Below, one piece after another: positions 7,288-15,946 of a stretch of 64,000 nt of DNA. A model generated the notes under the pieces. The model saw only the letters and a list, made by a program, of their open reading frames with translations, did not search any database and was not told the DNA's origin. Source of the stretch: Bacillus sp. FJAT-42376 (GTDB lineage Bacteria; Bacillota; Bacilli; Bacillales; Bacillaceae); assembly GCF_003816055.1 (NCBI RefSeq), contig NZ_CP033906.1:930001-994000 (forward strand). Reading direction: 5' to 3'. Each line of letters starts with the position of its first letter. Positions within the stretch are counted from its first letter, which is position 1. Position numbers and translations under genes: made by a program.

Positions 7288-8976
7288 ATGAAACATCCAT
7301 GGTGGAAAAAAGCAACGGTCTATCAAATTTATCCGAAAAGCTTTAATGATACATCCGGAAACGGAACAGGCGATATTCAGGGCATAATCGAAAAACTCGA
7401 CTACTTGAAGGAGCTTGGTGTGGATGTCGTTTGGCTGACCCCGATTTATTCGTCTCCGCAAAAGGATAATGGCTATGACATAAGCGATTACTATTCCATT
7501 CATCATGAATACGGCACGATGGAGGACTTCGACCGCCTCCTTGCTGAAGCGCACAAACGAGACTTGAAGATCATTATGGATATCGTCGTCAACCATACAT
7601 CCACGGAGCATGAATGGTTTAAACAAGCTTCCGAATCCAAAGACAGTCCATACCGGGACTATTACATCTGGAAGGAGTCGAAAGAGGATGGCAGCGCGCC
7701 GACGAACTGGGTTTCCAAGTTCGGCGGTTCCGCATGGCAGCTCGATCCGAAAACAGGGGAAAACTATCTTCACCTTTTTGATGTGACACAAGCCGACCTT
7801 AACTGGGAGAATGAACAGCTCCGCAAAGAGGTTTACGACATGATGACCTTCTGGTTTGAAAAAGGAGTCGACGGCTTCCGGCTGGATGTCATCAACCTGA
7901 TTTCAAAAAATCAGGACTTTCCTGATGATGACGGTTCCCTGGCACCCGGAGACGGAAGAAAATTTTATACAGACGGACCGCGCGTGCATGAATTTATGCA
8001 GGAGATGAACCGCGAAGTTTTCTCCAAATACGACGCGATGACGGTCGGTGAAATGTCTTCCACAACCATTGACCACTGCATCCGCTATTCAAACAAGGAA
8101 GGTACGGAGCTCAGCATGACCTTTAACTTCCACCACTTGAAAGTGGATTACCCGAACGGAGAAAAATGGGCACTGGCCGACTTTGATTTTCTAAAGCTGA
8201 AAGACATCCTCTCTTCCTGGCAGGTCAAAATGAACGAAGGCGGCGGCTGGAACGCCCTGTTCTGGTGCAACCATGACCAGCCCCGGATTGTGTCCCGATA
8301 CGGAAATGACGGAGAGTACTGGAAAGAGTCAGCGAAGATGCTGGCAACAGTGATCCATATGATGCAGGGGACGCCATACATCTACCAGGGCGAAGAATTT
8401 GGCATGACCAATCCGAAATTCAGCCACATCAGTCAGTACCGTGACGTAGAATCATTGAATATGTACAAGATCATGCAGCAGGAAGGAAAAAACGAGGAAC
8501 AAATTCTCGAAATCCTGAAAAGCAAATCAAGGGACAATTCACGGACACCGGTCCAATGGAATGCGGATCCGCAAGCAGGATTTACATCCGGCATCCCTTG
8601 GATTCCGGTTGCGGCCAACTATCCGCAAATCAATGCGGCAGCGGCAGTCGGGGAGAAAGATTCGATTTTCTACCATTATCAAAAACTAACCCGTCTCCGC
8701 AAAGAAGTAGACGTCATTACCGATGGAGACTACGAGCTGATTTTAGAAGATCATCCTGAAATTTTTGCCTATTTCCGCAATGGGGAAGGCGAAAAACTGC
8801 TTTCTGTAAACAATTTCTACGGCAAAGAAACAGAGTTCAAGCTGCCGTCTGACTATACTGTTGAAGGCTATCAATCCAAAATTCTCATCAGCAATTATGA
8901 AGACAGCCCGGCTGATTTTGAAAAAATTTCATTGCGGCCTTATGAATCCATCGTTTATCATCTAACCAAACAGTAA
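7288..8976 (+). CDS. treA: Trehalose-6-phosphate hydrolase (GH13)
   Basis: It cleaves trehalose-6-phosphate, delivered by TreP, into glucose and glucose-6-phosphate in the cytosol. The 562-aa length is standard. The GH13 barrel shows region I (DIVVNHTS, around residue 98), region II GFRLDVINLI with nucleophile Asp200, region III TVGEMSS with acid/base Glu255 and region IV CNHDQPR with Asp330. The N-terminus WWKKATVYQIYPKSFNDT is characteristic of oligo-1,6-glucosidase/TreA enzymes. The treP neighbour and TreR regulator decide for TreA over an alpha-glucosidase. GGTGGTG precedes the ATG. Confidence 0.95.
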   Translation: MKHPWWKKATVYQIYPKSFNDTSGNGTGDIQGIIEKLDYLKELGVDVVWLTPIYSSPQKDNGYDISDYYSIHHEYGTMEDFDRLLAEAHKRDLKIIMDIVVNHTSTEHEWFKQASESKDSPYRDYYIWKESKEDGSAPTNWVSKFGGSAWQLDPKTGENYLHLFDVTQADLNWENEQLRKEVYDMMTFWFEKGVDGFRLDVINLISKNQDFPDDDGSLAPGDGRKFYTDGPRVHEFMQEMNREVFSKYDAMTVGEMSSTTIDHCIRYSNKEGTELSMTFNFHHLKVDYPNGEKWALADFDFLKLKDILSSWQVKMNEGGGWNALFWCNHDQPRIVSRYGNDGEYWKESAKMLATVIHMMQGTPYIYQGEEFGMTNPKFSHISQYRDVESLNMYKIMQQEGKNEEQILEILKSKSRDNSRTPVQWNADPQAGFTSGIPWIPVAANYPQINAAAAVGEKDSIFYHYQKLTRLRKEVDVITDGDYELILEDHPEIFAYFRNGEGEKLLSVNNFYGKETEFKLPSDYTVEGYQSKILISNYEDSPADFEKISLRPYESIVYHLTKQ

Positions 8977-8997
8977 ATACAGAAAATGGTGAAGAGG

Positions 8998-9717
8998 ATG
9001 GCAAAAACAAAGTATCAAGTAGTCTATCAGGAACTTCTGGCAACCATTCAAGAAGGCAGGCTCAATCCGGGGGACGTACTCCCATCCGAAAATGTGCTGT
9101 CCGAAAAATATGAAGCATCGCGGGAAACCATCCGCAAAGCTCTTAATGTACTGGCCCAAAACGGACACATCCAGAAAATCAAAGGAAAAGGCTCGGTGGT
9201 CCTCGATACCCAGCGGATGAGCTTTCCGGTATCCGGACTGGTCAGCTTCAAGGAACTCTCCAAAACGTTCGGAGGAGAGGCGGTCACAGCCGTTCACCAA
9301 TTCGCTCTCATCCAGGCAGACGAACGGATTGCCAAACACCTGACGTGCGGAGAAGGAACAGAAGTCTGGAAAATCGTCCGCTCCAGAGAGATTAGAGGGG
9401 AAAAAATTATTCTGGATAAAGACTACCTGGACAAGCGTGCCGTCCCGTTTCTCTCAAAAGAAATCTGTGAAAACAGCATCTACGAATACCTGGAAGGGGA
9501 GCTTGGCCTGAAAATCGGCTACGCCGAAAAAGAAATCACCGTCGAGGAATGCACAAACGAAGACCGCGCCTACCTCGACCTCCACGACTTCACCCACGTC
9601 GTCGTCGTGAAAAACTACGTCTATTTAGAAGATACCACCCTCTTCCAATACACAGAATCCCGGCATCGGCTCGATAAATTCCGATTCGTGGACTTTGCAA
9701 GGCGCGGCCAGATGTAA
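8998..9717 (+). CDS. treR: Trehalose operon repressor (GntR/HutC family)
   Basis: A DNA-binding repressor that senses trehalose-6-phosphate. Residues 1-70 are a winged helix (GDVLPSENVLSEKY, SRETIRKALNVLAQNG, IQKIKGKGSVV); residues 80-239 are the UTRA effector domain (SGLVSFKEL, WKIVRSREI, ENSIYEYLEGELG, ending HRLDKFRFVDFARRG). These match B. subtilis TreR closely. An in-frame ATG exists at 8986, but GGTGA at 8988-8992 and alignment to the TreR N-terminus favour 8998 (239 aa). It follows treA by about 20 bases and ends the operon. Confidence 0.93.
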   Translation: MAKTKYQVVYQELLATIQEGRLNPGDVLPSENVLSEKYEASRETIRKALNVLAQNGHIQKIKGKGSVVLDTQRMSFPVSGLVSFKELSKTFGGEAVTAVHQFALIQADERIAKHLTCGEGTEVWKIVRSREIRGEKIILDKDYLDKRAVPFLSKEICENSIYEYLEGELGLKIGYAEKEITVEECTNEDRAYLDLHDFTHVVVVKNYVYLEDTTLFQYTESRHRLDKFRFVDFARRGQM

Positions 9718-9719
9718 AA

Positions 9720-9768
9720 ACCGGCACCAAAAGGATTCATATGACCTTTTGGTGCTGGTTTTTTTTAT
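9720..9768 (+). terminator. Terminator of the tre operon
   Basis: Long stem ACCGGCACCAAAAGG / CCTTTTGGTGCTGGT (one G-U pair), 10-nt loop, followed by T8. Confidence 0.92.
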
Positions 9769-9828
9769 TGAAGGGTTAGTTTTGCGGGGGTGTTGTTTTG
9801 TTCCTGGTTTGGTTCTCGGGCTAAATGT

Positions 9829-10080
9829 TGCGGGGTCTGTCCCGGCATGCTTCACCGCATCGGGGGACAGAGGAAGCGGGCTGCGGGCCTTTATGTGTCA
9901 AGGACTTCCGTGCTCAGTGCCGGAGCTTTAGTACGGTAAAGATTTGCGGGCCAGGCACGGTGCCAGTCCCGCTGTGCTTCACCGCATCGGGGGACAGAGG
10001 AAGAAGACTGTGGGCCCTTATGCATCAACGGTTTGCGGTGCCGGTGCCGGAGGTTTAGTACTGCACAGAACAGCGGGTCA
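9829..10080. repeat. Two tandem structured units of about 127 bp
   Basis: The motif GCTTCACCGCATCGGGGGAC occurs at 9849 and again at 9976, a period of 127 bp. Each unit has GC-rich short palindromes (GGCACGGTGCC, GCGGGTCAGACCCCGC). Read in reverse complement, the blocks GCATCGGGGGACAGAGG and CGGAGCTTTAGTACGG resemble parts of the 128-bp units at 17832-18338, so both arrays appear to belong to one family. The short ORFs here are by-products. The rest of 9769-10140 has no gene. Confidence 0.7.
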
Positions 10081-10140
10081 GACCCCGCGTTTGTCTGGGC
10101 ATCGCATCCCCGAAAATCAACACTAAACTTCATAACAAAT

Positions 10141-10172
10141 AAAGCAGCCAGATACGTCCACGGCTGCTTTTT
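10141..10172 (-). terminator. Terminator of the 10178-11677 gene
   Basis: Stem AAAGCAGCC / GGCTGCTTT with T-rich flanks on both strands. It lies just past the stop codon of the minus-strand gene. Confidence 0.75.
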
Positions 10173-10177
10173 ACCAG

Positions 10178-11677
10178 TTATAAATACCCCCGCTTCAATT
10201 CACGCATCACCGATCTGTATACATGATACCCGCTTACGGATACGCCGGCTGTTCCTGCACCGGGAAACACGCTGTCTCCGCAAACCCATAATCCTTTTAC
10301 ACCCGTACGGTGGGAGAGGCTGTTGAATAAGGCATTGTCGAGCGTCTGGGGGAGGCCGCCGACCATGCCGTCTTTTCGTTTTGTGAACCTCTCCCATGCT
10401 TTCGGGGCGCCGGTTTCCTCTTTGACGATGCCTTCTTCGATTAAAGGGATGGCTCGCTGTATGCCAAGCATCATTTTGTCGCGGAGCTGCTGCTTGTAGG
10501 CGTCATATTTTTCTTTTGTGTCCCATAAGTCCAAGCTGGTGTGTGTACTGGCATTCAAAGTGCGGTATCCTTCAGGGGCACGGAGACGGTCTGCTGCCGA
10601 GGAAAGGGATAGGAAGAGGTGGTCTCCCTCTGTCATTTTCCCTTTATCATCGAGCAGCACCTGCTGGAAAAGGGGGCTTCCTTTCGGGATGGCCTCTTCC
10701 TTTACAGCCATATACATGGTCATTGTCCCCCATTGCCGGGACGCTGCTTTCTTGCCATACCGGTTTCCGATTTTCTCTTTGAGCGGTTCGTCCAGCACCT
10801 CAAGCAGATTCTGAACAGGAAGGGTGGAGATGAAGTGTCTGGCTGTCCACACCTTTCCTTTCTGATCGACGGCTTCGAACAGTCCCTCTGCGTTTTGGGA
10901 TATGGATTGAATCCACGTTCGTTTTGATAAGACCGCTCCGTTTTTATATGCGTCATTCCTGAGAACCTCTGCCAGCTGATTGAGTCCTCCTTCTATATAA
11001 AAAGCTCCTTCATGATAAATGGTCAGGGCATAAGCCCCCATAATGGCGGAGCAACGGGATGTATCTGTCTGCATGGAGTCTATGAGCTGTGCATCCAGAA
11101 GATGGACGAAGGCGGGCACATCATGAAGGGTGTGTTTGTTCAGAAGCTGGCCGATTGTTTTCCTGAAATAGGGAAGCATCTTCATACTGCTTGGCTTCAG
11201 TGAAAATAACAGATCGGCGGTGTCCCTGAAATTTTTCAATGGCAGGACAGGAAGGGGGCCGAGCAATTTTTTCACTTCTGCTCCGATTTGCCACACTTCT
11301 CTATAGAAAGAGCGGATCCGGCCGGATGCCTCCGGGAAAACACGGGCCATTTCTTCAAGGTGCCGGGACCGGTCCTGTTTGTACTCTAAATATCCGCGGG
11401 GGGTGTGGATTCCCATTACTGTGTCAAGAGGCTTGGCATAGGGGAACGGGATGCCGAGTTTGTCAAACAGCCGCTGATGGATGCCGCCTTGTTCGAAGCC
11501 CATTCCGAGTGTCGCTCCTGCAGGAAAAAGAAACGGTCCGCGCTGAAACTTGCCGGCACAGCCGCCCCATTCATTTGAAGCTTCCGCTATGGTTACTTGC
11601 ACACCGCGTTCTGCAAGGAAAGCCGCCGCGGTCAACCCGCTGATGCCTCCCCCTGCAATCAATACCTCACTGTTCAT
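10178..11677 (-). CDS. FAD-dependent CrtI-like oxidoreductase
   Basis: A 499-aa NAD(P)/FAD-binding protein of the phytoene desaturase / carotenoid isomerase superfamily. The dinucleotide fold is at the N-terminus (VLIAGGGISGLTAAAFLAERG, then EASNEWGG), and the C-terminal FAD motif is GLWVCGDSVFPGAGTAGVSVSGY at about residues 463-485. Similar Bacillus proteins act on C30 apocarotenoid pigments, but no other crt gene (crtM, crtN) lies in this window, so the substrate is open. It starts at ATG 11677, is transcribed against its neighbours and has its own terminator. Confidence 0.8.
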   Translation of the reverse strand: MNSEVLIAGGGISGLTAAAFLAERGVQVTIAEASNEWGGCAGKFQRGPFLFPAGATLGMGFEQGGIHQRLFDKLGIPFPYAKPLDTVMGIHTPRGYLEYKQDRSRHLEEMARVFPEASGRIRSFYREVWQIGAEVKKLLGPLPVLPLKNFRDTADLLFSLKPSSMKMLPYFRKTIGQLLNKHTLHDVPAFVHLLDAQLIDSMQTDTSRCSAIMGAYALTIYHEGAFYIEGGLNQLAEVLRNDAYKNGAVLSKRTWIQSISQNAEGLFEAVDQKGKVWTARHFISTLPVQNLLEVLDEPLKEKIGNRYGKKAASRQWGTMTMYMAVKEEAIPKGSPLFQQVLLDDKGKMTEGDHLFLSLSSAADRLRAPEGYRTLNASTHTSLDLWDTKEKYDAYKQQLRDKMMLGIQRAIPLIEEGIVKEETGAPKAWERFTKRKDGMVGGLPQTLDNALFNSLSHRTGVKGLWVCGDSVFPGAGTAGVSVSGYHVYRSVMRELKRGYL

Positions 11678-11914
11678 CGCCGGTTCCTCCGTTCATTGAC
11701 TATAGTTGCATTTTAGGACTCTTTCCGCCGTGATTCCACTCTCCGCTCTTTTGTGAAATTTTCGGCCGTTCACATTTGGATGAACAATGCTCACATATTA
11801 TTCTATTGGCTAATAAGATATAAAAATCTCTTTGGAGGCCGCTTTCCCCGCATAGAGACCGGGGGAAGCCAGGACCGTGAAATCCTAAAGAACAAAATGG
11901 GAAGAGGGTGGCTT

Positions 11915-12856
11915 ATGATCTTGTGGATTGCAATTCTGTCCGCTTGTTTTGTCCTTTGCCTGGCTGCTGCTGCGATTCCTTTGTATTTTAGCAATCTCAT
12001 TATTTTCCCCCGGAAAGTGGAATATAAAGAAACCTATGCACTTGGCGTGAAAAGCGGGGAAATCAATCCGGACCATTTTCACAAAATTGATAAGGAAGAA
12101 CTGTTTATCGATTCCAGGCATGGGTACCAGATTCACGGGATGTTTTTCCCGGTAGAAAACAGCCGGAAAGCCGTCATCATTGCGCATGGGATTACGTGGT
12201 CGCTCTTTGGCAGCTTTAAATATGTCGAGATGTTTCATAAAAGAGGGTATCATGTGCTGTTATGCGATCACCGCTATCATGGCTTAAGCGGGGGGAATCA
12301 TACATCATTCGGCTATTTTGAAAAGGATGATCTCCGGGCATGGGTAGATTATTTGTATGGAACACTGGGAAACGATGCTCTCATCGGTCTGCTTGGTGAA
12401 TCTCTGGGCGCCGCTTCTTCCCTTCAGTATATAAAAGAGGACAGCCGGGTTGGCTTTTGCATCGCAGACTGTCCGTTCAGTGATTTGACGGCGCTTATGC
12501 GGTTAAGGCTTGCCCTGGATTTCAAAATCCGGTTCTCGCCGCTCATTCTTTTGACGAGCTTTGTAACGAAGATCCGGTATGGATGGGGCTTTCGTGAAAT
12601 ATCGCCTATTCGTGAGATGGAGAAGGTGGAGACGCCGATTCTGTTCATCCATGGGAAGGATGACGGTTTCATCCCCCTGCAAATGTCTCTTGATCTTTTC
12701 CGCAAAAAGCGGAAAGGGAAGAAGCGTTTATATTTGGTGGAGAAAGCGGGCCACGCCCAGGCGTTTTTAACAGACCGGAAAAAATATGAGGAACGGGTCT
12801 TCGATTTTCTCCAGGAAATTGAGGGGATGCAGATCGAACGGGATCCGGCACAGTAG
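11915..12856 (+). CDS. Membrane-anchored alpha/beta hydrolase (YqkD-like)
   Basis: A 313-aa hydrolase with one N-terminal membrane anchor (residues 1-30) and a cytosolic or extracytosolic serine-hydrolase domain. The nucleophile elbow is GESLG (Ser163); the acid is in HGKDDGFIP and the base in KAGHAQAF near the C-terminus. IIAHGIT, CDHRYHGLSGG and SFGYFEKDDL match the arrangement in B. subtilis YqkD. The open frame extends upstream to 11753, but GAAGAGGGTGG before the ATG at 11915 and the hydrophobic start support this shorter form. The substrate is unknown; family members are usually esterases. Confidence 0.82.
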   Translation: MILWIAILSACFVLCLAAAAIPLYFSNLIIFPRKVEYKETYALGVKSGEINPDHFHKIDKEELFIDSRHGYQIHGMFFPVENSRKAVIIAHGITWSLFGSFKYVEMFHKRGYHVLLCDHRYHGLSGGNHTSFGYFEKDDLRAWVDYLYGTLGNDALIGLLGESLGAASSLQYIKEDSRVGFCIADCPFSDLTALMRLRLALDFKIRFSPLILLTSFVTKIRYGWGFREISPIREMEKVETPILFIHGKDDGFIPLQMSLDLFRKKRKGKKRLYLVEKAGHAQAFLTDRKKYEERVFDFLQEIEGMQIERDPAQ

Positions 12857-12962
12857 AAAACAGACGGTTTTTTGAAAACGGATTCATCATTCTGCGCCGG
12901 TTATGTTCATCCTCAATTGGGTAAAGTTTAGGAGAGAAAATCCCAAGTGAGGAGAACGGTCT

Positions 12963-14246
12963 ATGTATGATGTAGCAGGGATCGGAATCGGTCCCTTTAA
13001 CTTAAGTATGGCGGCGATGCTTGAAGACGTCCCGGAGATCAGCGCTGTTTTTTTCGATCAGAAACCGGAGTTTGTCTGGCATCCCGGCATGCTCATTGAA
13101 GGGACGGATCTTCAGGTTCCCTTTCTGGCTGATTTGGTTACGTTCTGGGATCCAAAAAGTCCGTACACCTTCCTGAATTATCTTCATGAGCAGGACAGGC
13201 TGTATCATTTTTTCTTTTTTCGTCAAATGGCTATACCAAGAAGAGAATACAACGACTATGGTTTCTGGGTGGCTGAGCAGCTGGAGTCCTGCCGGTTCAG
13301 CCATGAAGTGATATCGGCTGTATACAGGGGAGATCATTACGAACTGGCTGTTCATCATCATGGAATAAGGGAGACCATCCGGGCGAAGCATGTTTTGCTG
13401 GGAACGGGCAGTGTTCCGCTCATTCCGATGAAGCTTGATGGCGTCAAAGAGGACGATGTCTTTCATTCGATGGAATACCTGTACAGAGCAGAGTCTCTAA
13501 AGGAAGCGGAATCGATTACAGTCATCGGTTCAGGCCAGAGTGCCGCCGAAATTTTCCATGATCTGCTGAAGGCTCAAAAAGAAAAACGGTACCATCTAAC
13601 CTGGTTTACGAGATCCTCCGAATTTCTCCAGCTGGAGTCGGCGAAACTTGCGCAGGAAGTATTCAGTCCGCAATATGTGGAGTATTTCCATCGGCTTGGC
13701 TATAAGGAGCGTATGGAAGCTCAGGAACAGCTTGGTCCGCTGAGGAATGGCGTGGATCAAAAGACGCTTACGGGCATTTATGAATTGCTGTATCACCGTT
13801 CCGTCTCCGGTCAGAAGCAAAAGGTCACCATTCAGCCTCTTACAGAAGTAAATGCGATCAAAGGAACGGAGGGAGGATGCAGTCTTTCCTGCCGCCAATG
13901 GCAGGCAGATCTCGAATTTACCCATCGAAGCGAAAAGGTCGTTCTTGCTACTGGCTATGAGCCGCATATGCCTGAATGGCTGGAAAGCATGAGGGAGGAC
14001 ATCATCTGGGAGGATGAGAAGCGGTTTAAAGTACATGATGATTTGAGAATAGCTTTTAAGGATGAGCGGAAAAATCACCTTTTCACCTTAACGAACATCG
14101 CCCATTCTCACGGAACAGGAGCAACCAACCTCGGTCTCTCCGTTTACCGGAATCAAAAAATCATCAATCGGATCCTTGGGGAAGAAAGGTACAAGCCCTC
14201 TAACCCGTCCATCTTTCAGCGATTTTTTCCAGAAGGCACACCTTGA
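12963..14246 (+). CDS. Lysine/ornithine N-hydroxylase (SidA/IucD/PvdA family)
   Basis: An FAD- and NADPH-dependent monooxygenase that N-hydroxylates the side-chain amine of lysine or ornithine (or a related diamine), the first step of hydroxamate siderophore synthesis. Visible motifs are the FAD site GIGIGPFNLSMAAML, FVWHPGMLIEG, LQVPFLADLVTFWDP, the NADPH site VIGSGQSAAEI, LLYHRSVSG and the C-terminal ATGYEP and SHGTGATNLGLS. At 427 aa it has full family length. No siderophore synthetase (IucA/IucC), acetyltransferase or Fe-uptake gene lies next to it, so it is an orphan here. GAGGAG precedes the start. Confidence 0.9.
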   Translation: MYDVAGIGIGPFNLSMAAMLEDVPEISAVFFDQKPEFVWHPGMLIEGTDLQVPFLADLVTFWDPKSPYTFLNYLHEQDRLYHFFFFRQMAIPRREYNDYGFWVAEQLESCRFSHEVISAVYRGDHYELAVHHHGIRETIRAKHVLLGTGSVPLIPMKLDGVKEDDVFHSMEYLYRAESLKEAESITVIGSGQSAAEIFHDLLKAQKEKRYHLTWFTRSSEFLQLESAKLAQEVFSPQYVEYFHRLGYKERMEAQEQLGPLRNGVDQKTLTGIYELLYHRSVSGQKQKVTIQPLTEVNAIKGTEGGCSLSCRQWQADLEFTHRSEKVVLATGYEPHMPEWLESMREDIIWEDEKRFKVHDDLRIAFKDERKNHLFTLTNIAHSHGTGATNLGLSVYRNQKIINRILGEERYKPSNPSIFQRFFPEGTP

Positions 14247-14247
14247 T

Positions 14248-14272
14248 GTTTGCAACTTAACAAAGCGGGTAC
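14248..14272 (+). promoter_or_regulatory. Candidate SigB promoter of the DJ-1/PfpI gene
   Basis: GTTTGC (14248-14253), 13-bp spacer, GGGTAC (14267-14272), close to the SigB consensus GTTTAA-N12-15-GGGTAT. The B. subtilis homologue YfkM is known as a SigB-dependent general stress protein. Confidence 0.65.
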
Positions 14273-14311
14273 ATTTATTTATAGAGCACAATACAATTGG
14301 AGGTTTTACAA

Positions 14312-14827
14312 ATGGGTAAAAAAGTAGCTGTTTTACTGACAAATGATTTTGAAGATGTAGAATACACAGATCCTGCGAAAGCCTTTAAAGAAGCAGGCCA
14401 TGAATTAACCGTAATCGAAATGGAAAAAGGCAAAACGCTAAAAGGCAAGCAGGGGGAAGCAACGGTTACAACGGATGCTTCTATCGATGATGTAAGTCCA
14501 AGTGACTTTGATGCGCTGCTTCTGCCGGGAGGATTCTCTCCGGATCAGCTCCGGGCAGATGACCGTTTTGTCCAGTTTTCCAAGTCCTTTATGGATGACA
14601 AAAAACCGGTATTCGCGATTTGCCACGGACCTCAGCTGCTGATTACAGCGAAAGCACTGGAAGGCCGCGACGCAACCGGCTTCAAATCAATCCGTGTCGA
14701 CATGGAATACGCAGGCGTGAACTTCCACGATAAAGAAGTGGTGGTATGCGGAAACCAGCTTGTAACAAGCCGTGAACCGGATGACATCCCTGCATTCAAC
14801 CGCGAAGCATTGAACTTGCTGAAATAA
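14312..14827 (+). CDS. yfkM: DJ-1/PfpI family general stress protein (YfkM-like)
   Basis: A 171-aa protein of the DJ-1/PfpI class I glutamine amidotransferase-like superfamily (deglycase/protease-like or chaperone roles reported in the family). The nucleophile elbow is FAICHGPQ with Cys104-His105; the supporting Glu lies near residue 14 in NDFEDVEYTDP, and LLPGGFSPD is the oxyanion-side loop. A TTG 15 bases upstream is in frame, but GGAGG before the ATG at 14312 decides. It starts the yfk block and carries a SigB-like promoter and a strong terminator. Confidence 0.9.
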   Translation: MGKKVAVLLTNDFEDVEYTDPAKAFKEAGHELTVIEMEKGKTLKGKQGEATVTTDASIDDVSPSDFDALLLPGGFSPDQLRADDRFVQFSKSFMDDKKPVFAICHGPQLLITAKALEGRDATGFKSIRVDMEYAGVNFHDKEVVVCGNQLVTSREPDDIPAFNREALNLLK

Positions 14828-14840
14828 AAAGACCACAAAA

Positions 14841-14871
14841 AGGCTTCCCGTTTAGCGGGAAGCCTATTTTT
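14841..14871 (+). terminator. Terminator of yfkM, shared with the facing small gene
   Basis: Perfect 10-bp stem AGGCTTCCCG / CGGGAAGCCT followed by ATTTTTG. The stop codon of the opposing 14864-15037 gene lies within its right arm. Confidence 0.9.
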
Positions 14872-15037
14872 GTGCGTCGGTATCGTTTTCTTCCGGTTCA
14901 TCTTCATCATCAATCGGATCAATATGCTCGGCATCCTCCGGCCGGATGCCGGTTTTTAAAGCAAAAAAGATCAGAAAAATAGCAGCAATCAGAAACAGGA
15001 ACAGGGCAGCCGTGAGGAGCCACCAGCTTGTGAACAT
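14864..15037 (-). CDS. 57-aa single-pass membrane protein with acidic tail
   Basis: A small protein beginning MFTSWWLLTAALFLFLIAAI. Residues 4-27 form one membrane helix, and the last 25 residues are very acidic (HIDPIDDEDEPEEND). AAGGGGG lies 9 bases before the ATG. Function is unknown; the layout resembles small regulatory or assembly membrane peptides. It faces yfkM and shares its terminator. Confidence 0.6.
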   Translation of the reverse strand: MFTSWWLLTAALFLFLIAAIFLIFFALKTGIRPEDAEHIDPIDDEDEPEENDTDAQK

Positions 15038-15094
15038 CAAGCATTCCCCCTTTGCCTACTTATATGCACAAAAAGGGGAGCTGATTCCGCAAGC

Positions 15095-15316
15095 TTATTT
15101 TTTCAGCTGGCCGAGCTCTTCAGCAATCGACTGCATTTCGCTTGGACTGAAGTTGTCTTTTTTCATTACGTAATCATAAAGCTCTTTCAATTCTGTATAC
15201 ATTTCTCCATCAAAATGCTCCGGCTTAATGGCTCCGATGTTAATCATGCGGAGTTTTGTTGTAATCTGGTCGACCATATATTGTACATTTTCAGATGATT
15301 TTTCTGTTAAATTCAA
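15095..15316 (-). CDS. yfkK: YfkK family protein (DUF1128)
   Basis: A 73-aa soluble, helical, charged protein of the DUF1128/YfkK family, function unknown. Characteristic are NVQYMVDQITTKLRMINIG, the acidic centre HFDGEMYTELKELYDYVM and SPSEMQSIAEELGQL. It starts at TTG (15316) with GAAAGGAAG upstream. Its place between yfkM and yfkJ agrees with the gene order I recall in B. subtilis. Confidence 0.85.
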   Translation of the reverse strand: MNLTEKSSENVQYMVDQITTKLRMINIGAIKPEHFDGEMYTELKELYDYVMKKDNFSPSEMQSIAEELGQLKK

Positions 15317-15430
15317 AGGTCTCTTCCTTTCTGGGGCTTTGTTTTTCTTATTGTACCATGCGGGAAGGAAAAAGGAGATGCCTGTCTAAATTTTAAGGGA
15401 GAGGATATTGAACAGAAGGAGTATGAATCC

Positions 15431-15877
15431 ATGAAAGTGATAAAAGCGTCAATCGAAAACATCGGGGACATTGTTCCTTTATTTAATGAATACCGTCTGT
15501 TTTATAAGCAAAAAGAAGATCTGGATGGAGCCAGGCAGTTTATTGCCGAACGGCTGGAAAAGAACGAATCCGTCATCTTTTTGGCAGAGGATGAGCATGG
15601 CTATGCAGGATTTGTGCAGCTCTATCCTTCGTTTACCTCTGTTGGCATGAGCCGGACATGGATTTTAAATGATCTGTATGTCCAGGGGCGGGCAAGGAAT
15701 AGGGGAGCCGGACAGATGCTGATCGACAGAGCCGCCGACTGGTGCAGGGAAACAGGTGCGATCAGGCTGAACCTGGAAACAGGCGCAGAAAACACAGGAG
15801 CACAAAGGCTTTATGAGAAAAATCAATTCGTAAAAAATGAGGATTGTTTCTTTTATTCAAGAGAAGTGGGACAGTAA
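15431..15877 (+). CDS. GNAT family N-acetyltransferase
   Basis: A 148-aa acetyl-CoA-dependent acyltransferase. The GNAT core runs from ILNDLYVQGRARNRGAGQML (motif A, with the acetyl-CoA pyrophosphate loop RxxGxG-like RNRGAG at about 95-100) through LNLETGAENTGAQRLYEKNQF (motif B). GAAGGAG lies before the ATG. The substrate is unknown. It stands between the divergent yfkK and yfkJ and is not part of the B. subtilis yfk order as I recall it. Confidence 0.85.
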   Translation: MKVIKASIENIGDIVPLFNEYRLFYKQKEDLDGARQFIAERLEKNESVIFLAEDEHGYAGFVQLYPSFTSVGMSRTWILNDLYVQGRARNRGAGQMLIDRAADWCRETGAIRLNLETGAENTGAQRLYEKNQFVKNEDCFFYSREVGQ

Positions 15878-15946
15878 GATTGGATTCTTTTTTAAAGTTG
15901 AGGTAAAGTTTTGAGTAGCGAAATAACTTGAAGAGAGGGCTGCTCA

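Noticed and set aside
10178..11677. Carotenoid biosynthesis cluster
   Set aside because: Only a single CrtI-like gene is present; the neighbours are unrelated and no crtM/crtN partner is seen.
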